Shown: piece after piece, positions 16,665-25,683 of the stretch
Position numbering within the stretch: the first letter of the stretch is position 1
Layout of the letters: every line of letters starts with the position of its first letter
Assembly (NCBI RefSeq): GCF_014779765.1
Contig: NZ_JACXZA010000008.1
Coordinates: 62,001 to 126,000, forward strand
Direction: 5' to 3'
DNA: 64,000 nucleotides
From: Paenibacillus terricola
GTDB lineage: Bacteria; Bacillota; Bacilli; Paenibacillales; Paenibacillaceae
The notes under the pieces: model-generated
The model's input: the letters and a program-made list of their open reading frames with translations, nothing else
The model's database searches: none
Told to the model about the DNA's origin: nothing
Made by a program: the position numbers and the translations under genes

Positions 16665-17451
16665 AAGGACGTACATCCTTGCGCTTCAGAACGCGATGGA
16701 GTATCGGGCTGATTTCCTGATGAGTTTCATCAGCGCCGGCTTCATCATTCTCGTTCAATGCTTTCTATGGACGGCCGTGTTTCGCAGCTCGCCGCACGAG
16801 ATCATCAACGGCTATTCTTATTCGCAGATGATCATTTATTCCGTGCTGTCCGGCGTCGTCTCCAAGCTGGTTTCCGCCGGCTTCGAAGGGGAAATCGCGG
16901 ATGATATCAAGACGGGCGGACTGAGTAAATTTATCGCGCAGCCCATCCATTATTTCAGTTATCGGATATGCAATTTTTTCGGCGGGAAAACGGTTCAGAC
17001 CGGAGTCGTCCTTGTCCTGTTCGTCATTCTCATGACTGTATTTACCCAAATCTGGGGGCTTCATCTTAGAGTGGTGCAGGTCGTTATGTTCTTGGTCAGC
17101 ATTCTGTTCGGACTGCTCATCAACTTCCTCCTTTTCTATTCGATTAGCGCGCTCGCGTTCGTCATTACAGAGGTTTGGGGCGTTTATATCGCGTTCAACC
17201 AAGGCGTCTATCTGCTGAGCGGCGCCATCTTTCCGCTTACTATTTTCGGAGATACGTTTGCTAGAATCTCCAGCTATTTACCGTTTCAATATGTCGTATT
17301 CTTCCCGGTTAACATCATCAATGGGAGCTTGGCGGATCATGAGATCGTACGCGGGCTTCTCGTACAGGTGGTCTGGGTAATGGCGCTGATGATGATTTCC
17401 AAGTTCTCGTGGGATTCCGGGATGAGGAAATATGTAGCCGTTGGAGGTTAG
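16642..17451 (+). CDS. ABC-2 type permease (DUF990-like), first subunit
   Basis: 269 aa with about six hydrophobic segments. The order and the motif EIADDIKTGGLSKFIAQP fit DUF990/ABC-2 permeases such as those of macrolide or antibiotic exporters. I place the start at 16642 (GGATGGGG upstream), overlapping the ATPase gene and implying coupled translation. It should form a heterodimer with the next gene product and export the cluster's product or confer self-protection. Confidence 0.85.
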   Translation: MKALQKYKRTYILALQNAMEYRADFLMSFISAGFIILVQCFLWTAVFRSSPHEIINGYSYSQMIIYSVLSGVVSKLVSAGFEGEIADDIKTGGLSKFIAQPIHYFSYRICNFFGGKTVQTGVVLVLFVILMTVFTQIWGLHLRVVQVVMFLVSILFGLLINFLLFYSISALAFVITEVWGVYIAFNQGVYLLSGAIFPLTIFGDTFARISSYLPFQYVVFFPVNIINGSLADHEIVRGLLVQVVWVMALMMISKFSWDSGMRKYVAVGG

Positions 17452-17455
17452 GTCG

Positions 17456-18268
17456 GTGAGTATCAGCTTATCAGAGATTCGGAAGCATGTACGTATGTTT
17501 TATATTTTCGCTAAGAACAGCTTGCTCGGCTACATGGAATACAAGGCGAATTTCTACTCCGGTTTAATCATGGAGACCGTATTTCTGTTCTCCAAGTTGA
17601 TCTATATCGTCTTCGTATTCCGACTCGGGATCGAGATCAACGGGATCTCCCCGGACGAAATGATGATCTTCACAGGGACTTTTACCATCATGATTGCAAT
17701 CTATACGGGGCTGTTCATGGATAACTTCTATCGATTCGCCGGCCATATCCGCAACGGGACGCTGGACCTGTATATGACGAAGCCGTTGTCGCTGCAGTTC
17801 ATGGTTTCATTCCGGCGCGTCAACTTCGCGTTTCCGATCCCGAACCTGATCGCCGGGATTACGATGGTCGTACTGGCGTGGAAGCGTCTGGGCATCGAGC
17901 CAAGCTTGATTCACCTGGCAGGATACATCGGCGTGATCTTGAGCAGCACGGTCGTGACCTATTCGGTGCTTTTCCTTCCGCAAATTCTTGCCTTCTGGAC
18001 GGTGAAATCCGGTGCGATTTTCGACATACTCGACAAATGCTGGGATTTGAACAATATGCCGATGTACATATACCCCAAATGGCTGCGGAGAATAGGGCTA
18101 TATGTCGTGCCGATCTTGTTCATCACCAACATGCCGTCTGTTTATTTGATTGAACGATTGGATTTGGTCCTCGGGATATGGATTTTTGCAGCTCCGGTTC
18201 TATCGCTTCTCGTGGTCCGGATGTTCTGGAAGCTGGCAGTCAAACGCTATGAAAGCGCCAGCAGTTAG
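17456..18268 (+). CDS. ABC-2 type permease (DUF990-like), second subunit
   Basis: 270 aa, about six transmembrane segments, with HIRNGTLDLYMTKPLSLQF matching the equivalent loop of the first permease. The GTG at 17456 lies eight bases behind GGAGG at the very end of the first permease gene. The frame is also open from a TTG at 17441, which has no site. It is a natural partner of the preceding permease and ATPase. Confidence 0.85.
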   Translation: MSISLSEIRKHVRMFYIFAKNSLLGYMEYKANFYSGLIMETVFLFSKLIYIVFVFRLGIEINGISPDEMMIFTGTFTIMIAIYTGLFMDNFYRFAGHIRNGTLDLYMTKPLSLQFMVSFRRVNFAFPIPNLIAGITMVVLAWKRLGIEPSLIHLAGYIGVILSSTVVTYSVLFLPQILAFWTVKSGAIFDILDKCWDLNNMPMYIYPKWLRRIGLYVVPILFITNMPSVYLIERLDLVLGIWIFAAPVLSLLVVRMFWKLAVKRYESASS

Positions 18269-18308
18269 GGAAATGCCCAATAAACAGATTGTAGAGAAGG
18301 TGATTCGA

Positions 18309-19166
18309 ATGAGCGGGACGGAGCATAAGCGCCATCCGTCGCAGACGGGGGCCATCGCACAGAAACGGTTGACCAACGGGATCGAAATCTATCAAAACAA
18401 CGAAGGCGAGACCGAGTTTCTCTACAACGAGATTTTCCATAAGGAGATGTATTTCAAGCACGGCATTACGCTCCCGGATAACGGCACGGTCATGGATGTC
18501 GGGGCGAATATCGGCATGTTTACCTTGTATGTCAGCAGCAAGAGCAGCTGCAGGGTATATGCCTTCGAGCCGCTGCCTCCGACGTTTAACCTCTTGGAGA
18601 TGAATACGAGCTCGCTTCCTCACGTGACGACGGTTAACGTCGGGCTTTCCAACGAGATCAAAGAAGCGGAGTTTGCCTACTTTCCTACGATGTCCACGGA
18701 TTCCGTCCAGATCAAATACCGGGAGAACCACGATCAAGATCTCCGATACGGGTTAATCAACCATTACAGGGACGATTTCGCCGACTCGCGAATGCTAAAT
18801 CGCTTCGTCGATCATCTGATGTCGCCGAAGCTCTTAAATGAACAAATCTATCGATGCAAGCTAACCACGATCTCTGCAATGATCCGTTATTATGATCTAA
18901 ACCAGATTGATCTGCTCAAAATCGATGTGGAAAAGAGCGAGTTTGAAGTGTTGGAAGGCATCCATCCGGAAGATTGGGGGAAAATCAAGCAAATTGTAAT
19001 GGAGGTACACGGACTTAACGGGGAGCAGATCAGCAGGTTAGAGAACATCTTCCGAACCAACGGCTTCGATGTCTTGATCGATTACTACGAAGATTTGAAC
19101 ATCCCAAATTACTATAATGTGTACGCATTGAATCAAATGCACAAGCCGGCAGTGAAAGAGATATAA
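18309..19166 (+). CDS. FkbM-family SAM-dependent methyltransferase
   Basis: 285 aa. The SAM-binding motif is VMDVGANIGMFTLYVS, the acidic loop VYAFEPLPPTFNLL, and the family block IDLLKIDVEKSEFEVLEGI is typical of FkbM enzymes, which O-methylate sugars and polyketide hydroxyls. The start at 18309 has GAAGGTG eight bases upstream; an ATG at 18273 is an alternative. The gene follows the permease closely and is probably a tailoring step of the same cluster. Confidence 0.85.
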   Translation: MSGTEHKRHPSQTGAIAQKRLTNGIEIYQNNEGETEFLYNEIFHKEMYFKHGITLPDNGTVMDVGANIGMFTLYVSSKSSCRVYAFEPLPPTFNLLEMNTSSLPHVTTVNVGLSNEIKEAEFAYFPTMSTDSVQIKYRENHDQDLRYGLINHYRDDFADSRMLNRFVDHLMSPKLLNEQIYRCKLTTISAMIRYYDLNQIDLLKIDVEKSEFEVLEGIHPEDWGKIKQIVMEVHGLNGEQISRLENIFRTNGFDVLIDYYEDLNIPNYYNVYALNQMHKPAVKEI

Positions 19167-19188
19167 GAAACGATTCTTGGGGGTAGTC

Positions 19189-20184
19189 ATGTTACAACAT
19201 TTGCATCTGCATGAAAGGTTGGTATGCTCCAGCTGCAAGGGCGAGTTGGTCCAGTCGTCGGATACCTATCTGCAATGCCGCCGCTGCCGTGCGACTTATA
19301 CGATTGAGAGTCGTTATGTATCGATGCTCGATCGGCGCGAGCAGGATGACCGCCCTTTCGATTGGAATCGTAAAGAGGGCGAGATTCGAGACTATAGCGA
19401 GATTTCGAATTCCCTTGCGCTTTCGGGCATTGGCCGATTCGCGACATTTCTAAACTACGGTTACGTCTCGTCTGGGAATGAGCAGCACGCGGTGGTCGAG
19501 CCCGTCGATGTATGGAATCGAAATTCAGTCAAGCTGCTGCTCGAGGTAGTGGGCAGGACGGCGATCCGGGGGCGGGATGTTATCGACATCGGATGCGGCA
19601 GAGGAGGGAATATCGCAGCCTTGCATAAATATTTCAAACCTCAGTCCACTGTTGGTCTCGATATCTGCCCGGCGAATATTGCGTATTGCAGTGCCAAATC
19701 CCGACCGACTGAATCTTTCTATCTCGTCGGCGATGCCGAGAATATACCGTTCGCAGACGAGAGTTTCGATGTCGTATTGAATATTGAATCCGCGCATGCC
19801 TATCCGAATCGAAAACGATTCTATGAAGAGGCGTACCGGATACTGAGATATGGCGGCGTATTTCTGTATACGGAGCTGATGCTGGAAGAAGAGGCAGCGC
19901 AGAACGTGAGGCTGTTAGAGGAAGCAGGCTTGTCTGTGATCCGTAATCAGGATGTGACTTCGAATGTCCTTCTATCATGCGACGAGAACGCAAAGCAACG
20001 TACCGGCGCACAAGGGATTGCGAACGATGCCAACGCGAGCAGGAATATTGGAGATATCCATGATTTCATCGCATTGCCCGGTTCTAAGAAATATGAAGAG
20101 ATGAAGGCTGGAAAGCGGCAATACCGTATGATGAACCTGGTTAAGAGGTATCCCTGCTTTACGAACGACAATAATTTAGTATAG
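19189..20184 (+). CDS. Class I methyltransferase with N-terminal zinc ribbon
   Basis: 331 aa. An N-terminal Trm112-like zinc ribbon (CSSC and CRRC) precedes a class I methyltransferase domain with DIGCGRGGNIAAL (motif I, about 135), GLDICPANI and DESFDVVLNIESAHAYP. The layout is like the sugar or polyketide methyltransferases that carry a Trm112-like leader. The start at 19189 has TTGGGGGT upstream. The C-terminal 60 residues are unusual. It may act on N or O of the product. Confidence 0.8.
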   Translation: MLQHLHLHERLVCSSCKGELVQSSDTYLQCRRCRATYTIESRYVSMLDRREQDDRPFDWNRKEGEIRDYSEISNSLALSGIGRFATFLNYGYVSSGNEQHAVVEPVDVWNRNSVKLLLEVVGRTAIRGRDVIDIGCGRGGNIAALHKYFKPQSTVGLDICPANIAYCSAKSRPTESFYLVGDAENIPFADESFDVVLNIESAHAYPNRKRFYEEAYRILRYGGVFLYTELMLEEEAAQNVRLLEEAGLSVIRNQDVTSNVLLSCDENAKQRTGAQGIANDANASRNIGDIHDFIALPGSKKYEEMKAGKRQYRMMNLVKRYPCFTNDNNLV

Positions 20185-20196
20185 GAGAAAAATGGT

Positions 20197-21237
20197 ATGG
20201 AGGAAATTGTTTCTCTGGATACGTTTCAACCATTCGACGGAATGATCAAAATGTTTCCTCATCATAATTTTCCTTATTTTAATTGCGACTACAATTTGAT
20301 GTTGACGCTTGCACATTTTTTCCGAAAAGACGAGCTGTCGATTTTAAATAATGTCGTTACTATTTACAAATTCGATAAACAAAAAATACAAACAAGAGGC
20401 TATTTCAAGCTGCAAGTGTTGGATCTCGAAGAGGGGGATAAGATTCTTAAGGAGATGGGTATCTCTATTCATAAAAAATCTCCTGAAATCGATTCACTAC
20501 AAAATGAAATCATAAGCTCTATTGTAAAAGGCAATCCCATATCCATTTTTATTGATTTATTTTATCAACGCGGACGGGAATTTTACTTTAATAAGAAACA
20601 TGGGCTGCATCCTGTGTTTGTCTATGGCTTTAATCTTACGAACAAGGAAATCTATACGGTCGATGATATTACAGAATACAGACAATATTCTTTGCCGTTC
20701 TCAGAATTTATAATTTCATGCATGAGTTCGGAACATATAAAAATGCCAAACTATTTTTGGGAATATTCACAAGAGTCCCCCGCTAATCATGATGGCTTGA
20801 GCAATAAGAAGCTAGCACAAACGCATATCAATAAATTTATTGAAAATATGTGCAGGTACGAAAATGAAATAACCGAAGGTTTGAATAATATATTGTTGTT
20901 GGCAGAAAATTTCGAACTGGTTATAACAAATGAAACTTTTATAGAAACACTAAGCAGCACGATTTACCGAAAATGTTCGGAGAAATATAGGTTAAATACG
21001 CTCTATAAGTACAACATTGATTCTATTGATGCCAGACCTATCCTTGACTCGTTATTGGACCAAATTATTAATGAATGGAAGTCAGTAAGGATCTATTCGA
21101 ATAAAGCCATCATGTCCAAGAAGTTCACCGGGGAAATAATAGATAAGTGTAAAGGTATATTGAACAAAATATATACGAATGAAGTGAATTTCAATACTCA
21201 ATTTTTTTTAATGTTAAAAGCTGCGAAATCGTTATGA
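20197..21237 (+). CDS. BtrH N-terminal-like papain-fold protein with candidate catalytic Cys
   Basis: 346 aa. It shares the fold signature of the protein at 8049: LHPVFVYGFNLTNKEIYTVDD carries the conserved His and Asp. At the N-terminus PYFNCDYNLMLTLAHFF places a Cys exactly where the BtrH family has its nucleophile. It is therefore a candidate aminoacyl or acyl transferase taking its substrate from one of the two carrier proteins. It is the last gene of the cluster, followed by a terminator-like hairpin, and is AT-rich like the 8049 gene. Confidence 0.65.
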   Translation: MEEIVSLDTFQPFDGMIKMFPHHNFPYFNCDYNLMLTLAHFFRKDELSILNNVVTIYKFDKQKIQTRGYFKLQVLDLEEGDKILKEMGISIHKKSPEIDSLQNEIISSIVKGNPISIFIDLFYQRGREFYFNKKHGLHPVFVYGFNLTNKEIYTVDDITEYRQYSLPFSEFIISCMSSEHIKMPNYFWEYSQESPANHDGLSNKKLAQTHINKFIENMCRYENEITEGLNNILLLAENFELVITNETFIETLSSTIYRKCSEKYRLNTLYKYNIDSIDARPILDSLLDQIINEWKSVRIYSNKAIMSKKFTGEIIDKCKGILNKIYTNEVNFNTQFFLMLKAAKSL

Positions 21238-21259
21238 TCTTGCTGTAGAAACACCAATT

Positions 21260-21290
21260 GAGCCGCTCCGGTAGGAGTGGCTCTTGTCGT
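21260..21290 (+). terminator. Terminator-like hairpin closing the biosynthetic cluster
   Basis: A 10-bp stem (21260-21269 with 21274-21283, one G-T pair) with a 4-nt loop. The following TTGTCGTT is only a weak T tract. Confidence 0.6.
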
Positions 21291-21415
21291 TGTCGGCCAT
21301 CATCATGGGCGTCATCTATGGTGAAGATCCGGATTAGAGCCTGACAAGCGCCTACCATTCATTAGTCAAGAAAGGGTGTCTGCGGCGAGGATCGATCTCA
21401 TAATTAAATAGTATG

Positions 21416-21443
21416 TTGATAGATGCATTGGTTATTGTATTAT
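21416..21443 (+). promoter_or_regulatory. Candidate sigma-A promoter
   Basis: TTGATA and TATTAT separated by 16 bp, about 120 bp upstream of the PBP-GGDEF-EAL gene. Confidence 0.45.
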
Positions 21444-21559
21444 GGATAATAGAATGACTGCCTTAAGTGGGAATTATTAATATAGATAATTGGAGGATTA
21501 TATGTCCTGAAGTTAGTTGAGATAAGATAATATTTATTTAATCGAAATGACAGCCGAGG

Positions 21560-24205
21560 ATGAGTGATGAGATGAAGGAATGGACAATCGGCATTCTGAC
21601 CCCCTATATGGACAGCTTCTTCTTTGGCGATGTTATTTATGGAATAGCACAAAGAGCTGCGTATCATAACAATAAGCTAATGAGCATTGTAACTGCTATC
21701 CATTATTCAACCGATAAGGAATATGAATTTAATTTCCGTGTAGGCTGGGACATGGTGGACGCATGGATTGTCATCAGCGAAGCGGTGAATGAAGACTATA
21801 TGCAGCAGCTAGCTCAGACCGGTAAACCGATCGTCACGATCTCTACCGAGTTTCCGAACATCGAGGCTAGTAGCATTAAATCCGATAATCGTGCAGGCAT
21901 GGCTGAAGCAACGAAGCATCTGATCGAACTCGGCCACACCCGAATTGCATTTATTGGAGATTTGACGAACAGGGATTTCTATGAAAGGTTCCAAGGATAT
22001 AAGGATGCGCTTGAGCAGAGCGGAATTCCGTACGACGAAAGCCTGACTTATCGTATTGGATCATTCTATAGAGATACGGTTAATTGGGCGGAAAAAATGT
22101 CGGCGCAAAACGAGCTGCCATTCACTGCATTGGTGGGACAGGCAGATATTTACACGATTAAAGCAATGGAAGTGTTTCGACGACAAGGATATCGTATACC
22201 GGAAGACATCGCATTCGTCGGTTATGATGACAGCGGTCTGGCAACGAAATGCAAGCCTAAGCTCACAACGGTAAGGCAACCGATTATTTCACTGGGCATG
22301 CAGGCTATTGACCAGGTGAATCTCATATTATCTGGTCGTTCCGAACGAGCTGAATCTATCGTGTTACCCTCGAATTTGATTATTCGGGAATCAACCGCGG
22401 GGCGACTCATCGATAAGACTTCTAATGATCAGACGCTGACGACCGCCGATTTGGACGGCCATCAATTGGGCTCGATCATCGAGAGTCATCACCTTATGAT
22501 CCAGAATATGTTCAAGTCGAATGGGCTTTCTTGGCTGAAGTGGACGAATCAGCATTGGGGTTGCTTATCTCTGTGGAGCCAAGCAAAGCTAGGTGCATCT
22601 CGAGGGCTTATGATCAGCCAAGCGTACAGCTCCAAGGATGATAAACTTCCACAGGTAGGGGCTGAATTTCGTGAAGAGCAATTTCCTCCGCTCGATCTCA
22701 TGCCGGTTAAGTCTGACCCGAGCGGCGTGGAGATAGCAATCGTTCAACTCATTTATTCCGAGGCTCAACAATATGGCTTTATTGTAACAGTAGGTCCGGT
22801 TAACGATCGCTTGCTTCGATGCGTGGATACAAGGCAGCTTCCCCCTATGATTGCGATCATGAATGAGCATCAAATGCTGGTATCAGACCTTAAGGCTCGA
22901 GAAGCCAGCATTCATCAACTTGCCTATAATGACCATTTAACAGGGCTTGCCAATCGCAGATTTTTCTATGAGAAGCTGGATGAAGTTATTCAGATTGCGG
23001 AAGTGCAGAAGAACCGTGTCGCAATATTGGTTATCGATCTGGATCACTTCAAGGTTGTGAATGATAGTCTCGGCCATGACAAGGGGGATGAGCTGCTCTG
23101 CCACGCGGCGAAAGTGATCCGTGAACAGGTTGGAGATCGTGGAGTTGTTGCACGGATCGGAGGCGACGAGTTCATGGTAATCATCCCGAATGTCGGCCAT
23201 AAAGGTGAAATCGATGAACTATGCGTCCGCATACACCTAGAGCTTCGGAAGCCAACTATGATTGATGGGAATGAGCTGTTTGCCGCAGCGAGCGTCGGAG
23301 TCAGTTGGTATCCCGATCACGGCCTGAACAGCAGTGAACTGGTCAAAATGGCCGATAACGCCATGTACTTAGCGAAGCAGCTTGGAAGGAGTCGAACCGA
23401 GACCTATTCCACTAATATGGATTTCGGCATGAATGACCGTCTTACGATCAGCAATAAGCTGCGCAGAGCGGTTGAAAGTATGGACAGCTTCAGTCTCCAT
23501 TACCAGCCGCAGGTAGATCTGAATGCAGGCATGCTGGTCGGGATGGAAGCGCTGCTGAGGTGGGACAACCCGACCACAGGCGGCATTACACCTGATGTAT
23601 TCATTCCGTTAGCCGAAACAATTGGTCTTATCGTACCGATAGGGTATTGGGTTCTCCGCGAAGCATGCAGCCAGTTGAAGGCTTGGGAGGATAAAGTCGG
23701 TGACGGACTTGTTATGTCCGTGAATCTCTCCGCGAAGCAGCTTCAACAGCCGGACTTTGTGGAAATGGTCGGCCAGATTATTGAGGAAAGCGGCGTAGAC
23801 CCCACTCATCTCTGCTTCGAAATTACGGAAACGACGGCGCTAGGGGATATGGGACATGTTTTGAGCATACTCAATCAGCTCCTGAATCGCGGCATACATA
23901 TTGCGCTCGATGACTTCGGAACCGGGTATTCCTCGCTCTCCGTACTCAATCAGCTTCCGCTTAGAACGATCAAAATCGATCGATCCTTCATCCGTGATAT
24001 GCATGCTGGATCCGATCATATTGCAATTGTAACAGCGATTGTGGCCATGGCGAAGTCGCTGAAGCTTCACGTAATAGCAGAAGGTGTTGAAACGGAGGAG
24101 CAGAAACAGATTCTGAAGGACATGAATTGCGATGCTTACCAAGGCTTCCTATTGAGCAGGCCGATCCCGGCTGAGCAATTCGAGGACAAGTTTTTGAGTC
24201 ATTAG
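21560..24205 (+). CDS. Periplasmic-binding-fold sensor with GGDEF and EAL domains
   Basis: 881-aa single-chain cyclic-di-GMP protein. Residues 1-275 match the LacI/GalR effector-binding domain (WTIGILTPYMDSFF, GHTRIAFIGD, IAFVGYDDSGLA) but have no DNA-binding helix and no signal peptide, so it senses a cytosolic ligand, probably a sugar. A linker region (about 300-440) follows. The diguanylate cyclase domain has an intact ARIGGDEF (about 533). The phosphodiesterase domain has EALLRW (about 661), DDFGTGYSS and AEGVETEEQ, all expected for activity. The ATG at 21560 is directly behind CGAGG; an ATG four codons later at 21572 has better spacing. Strong terminator downstream. Confidence 0.9.
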   Translation: MSDEMKEWTIGILTPYMDSFFFGDVIYGIAQRAAYHNNKLMSIVTAIHYSTDKEYEFNFRVGWDMVDAWIVISEAVNEDYMQQLAQTGKPIVTISTEFPNIEASSIKSDNRAGMAEATKHLIELGHTRIAFIGDLTNRDFYERFQGYKDALEQSGIPYDESLTYRIGSFYRDTVNWAEKMSAQNELPFTALVGQADIYTIKAMEVFRRQGYRIPEDIAFVGYDDSGLATKCKPKLTTVRQPIISLGMQAIDQVNLILSGRSERAESIVLPSNLIIRESTAGRLIDKTSNDQTLTTADLDGHQLGSIIESHHLMIQNMFKSNGLSWLKWTNQHWGCLSLWSQAKLGASRGLMISQAYSSKDDKLPQVGAEFREEQFPPLDLMPVKSDPSGVEIAIVQLIYSEAQQYGFIVTVGPVNDRLLRCVDTRQLPPMIAIMNEHQMLVSDLKAREASIHQLAYNDHLTGLANRRFFYEKLDEVIQIAEVQKNRVAILVIDLDHFKVVNDSLGHDKGDELLCHAAKVIREQVGDRGVVARIGGDEFMVIIPNVGHKGEIDELCVRIHLELRKPTMIDGNELFAAASVGVSWYPDHGLNSSELVKMADNAMYLAKQLGRSRTETYSTNMDFGMNDRLTISNKLRRAVESMDSFSLHYQPQVDLNAGMLVGMEALLRWDNPTTGGITPDVFIPLAETIGLIVPIGYWVLREACSQLKAWEDKVGDGLVMSVNLSAKQLQQPDFVEMVGQIIEESGVDPTHLCFEITETTALGDMGHVLSILNQLLNRGIHIALDDFGTGYSSLSVLNQLPLRTIKIDRSFIRDMHAGSDHIAIVTAIVAMAKSLKLHVIAEGVETEEQKQILKDMNCDAYQGFLLSRPIPAEQFEDKFLSH

Positions 24206-24226
24206 TATCGCGAAGAAGTGAAGTGA

Positions 24227-24259
24227 TGCCCCCGGCGTGTGTTACGCCGGGGGCATTTT
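24227..24259 (+). terminator. Strong Rho-independent terminator
   Basis: An 11-bp GC-rich perfect stem (24227-24237 with 24245-24255), a 7-nt loop and TTTT. Confidence 0.9.
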
Positions 24260-24437
24260 GCTGTAGCAAGGGATTAGTTGAATATGACAAATACAATTCG
24301 ATTTAAAAGATGTCCGATCCCTTTGTTTGAAGTCTATAATATTGGAGGTGACTATTGGAAAGGAATCGTCATTCATTGTACTAAGGAAGGGGGATTAGTA
24401 ATTAATCAAGAAATGGGGCCTTCTGAAAAGTGTAGTA

Positions 24438-24752
24438 TTGGGAGCAGCAATCATAGCGATCATATTTGTTCTTTTTTGGGCGAAATATGTTTTTTATCTT
24501 CCCCATTATTACCAAGACTCTCAAGGCGATTTAATCTATAAATCGGAAAGACTTGTTCTAGTGACTAAAACACCAAACGATTCGAATATAACGATCCCTA
24601 AACATTTACTCTTCTGGCGTGCAATTGGTGTCGTAGACGGATACAATTCGGGGACTCTGTTTGTTTTTCATGATCATAAAAGCAAGTATGTATTATTTCA
24701 ATCCTCAGCAGAAATGCTTTGGCCTTGGATTTACAAATCTATTGAAAAGTAA
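24438..24752 (+). CDS. Hypothetical membrane-anchored protein
   Basis: About 104 aa with one N-terminal transmembrane segment (AAIIAIIFVLFW) and a polar extracytoplasmic domain of about 80 residues. No family recognised. The start is uncertain: the open frame reaches back to 24402 as LIKKWGLLKSVV without an ATG, and GGGGG at about 24388 would favour an upstream non-ATG start. It converges on the AraC gene and shares its terminator. Confidence 0.5.
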   Translation: MGAAIIAIIFVLFWAKYVFYLPHYYQDSQGDLIYKSERLVLVTKTPNDSNITIPKHLLFWRAIGVVDGYNSGTLFVFHDHKSKYVLFQSSAEMLWPWIYKSIEK

Positions 24753-24763
24753 ATGTACACTTG

Positions 24764-24808
24764 AACGGAAGAACAGAGATATGGTTATCTCTTATCTTCC
24801 GTTTATTC
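24764..24808. terminator. Shared bidirectional terminator
   Basis: The stem AACGGAAGA (24764-24772) pairs with TCTTCCGTT (24795-24803), and inner bases also pair (AGAGATA with TATCTCT). It lies between the convergent hypothetical gene and the AraC-family gene. Confidence 0.75.
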
Positions 24809-24827
24809 TTGTTACGACAATGCGAAG

Positions 24828-25683
24828 TTACCAATCCCGATAAGCGCGGGGAGAGCAGCCGATCGTTTTTTTTGAACATTTTGCTGAATAGGAAAGGGCC
24901 GGTATAACCTACGGAGCGGGCGATGTCGCTGATCGTCAGGTTGTGGTTGGCGAGCAACTCCGCAGCGCGGTTGACACGGTATTGCAGCAGGAACGTTTGG
25001 AGCGAAACACCTAGCTGCTGCTTGAACAGGCCAGATAAGTAGGTAGAGTCGAGTCCGACGGATTGCGCGATATCAGCTACGGTGATTTTTTGAATATAAC
25101 GATTCTCGATATAGACACTCGCTTCTTGGATGTAAGTTTCCTTGGAGCTGTTTTGCCTAGCCTCCTGAACACCTGATAGTTGCGGCCGTTGAATCAGCTC
25201 TGCCATGTAGCGGTAGAGCAGGCTTTGATGCAGAGCATCTGCAGCTGGGCTTGAATGAGCCTCAAGAAATAAGCTGTATGTGTCATCGAACCAGCTGCGA
25301 TTCACGACTGCTCCCGGTTCACCTTGAAAGGGGCTGCCGGTGTTAAAAGTCGGACTCGAAACGCTAAGTCCGGCGCGCTGCAAGAATGCTCGTGCATGCA
25401 GACCTTCAAAGCCGATCCAGCTGTAGGTCCAAGGGTCGTGTTCGTCGGCGGTATAATGGACGAGCATGTTCGGTATGATCACAAAGCCTTGGCCAGGGCC
25501 AAGCAAGTAAGTCGTTCCACCTGTGCTGAACTGTCCGTGACCGCTGTGGATGAAATGGATGATATAGAGATCGCGAAGACCGGGCCCCCAGTTATGCAAG
25601 GACTCGCATTGTTCTGTGCCGTAAAAGCGAAGTCGAAGCTCCGTCTGGTGCTGCTTGGAGGTAGTGTTATGGCTGATTTCCAT
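24828..25683 (-). pseudogene. AraC-family regulator with a +1 frameshift in an A8 run
   Basis: Regulator with an N-terminal cupin ligand domain (about 10-155) and a C-terminal double helix-turn-helix (about 195-290: ITVADIAQSVGLDSTYLSGLFKQ and LTISDIARSVGYTGPFLFSKMFKK). As it stands, the frame changes at a run of eight A (T8 at 24866-24873 on the plus strand) and reads on to 24739, straight through the terminator. With seven A it would end KKTIGCSPRAYRDW and stop at 24828, exactly the usual AraC C-terminus. It is thus a single-base frameshift, a slippage site or a sequencing error. It is divergent from the GH4 alpha-galactosidase relic that it presumably regulated. Confidence 0.8.

Larger units (their letters stand above)
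21238..21559. other. Intergenic region: cluster terminator and promoter of the PBP-GGDEF-EAL gene
   Basis: Apart from the hairpin at 21260-21283 and the promoter at 21416-21443 listed separately, I see no gene or repeat here. Confidence 0.5.

Noticed and set aside
15825-16676. 283-aa minus-strand ORF
   Set aside because: Antisense to the ABC ATPase gene with intact Walker motifs.
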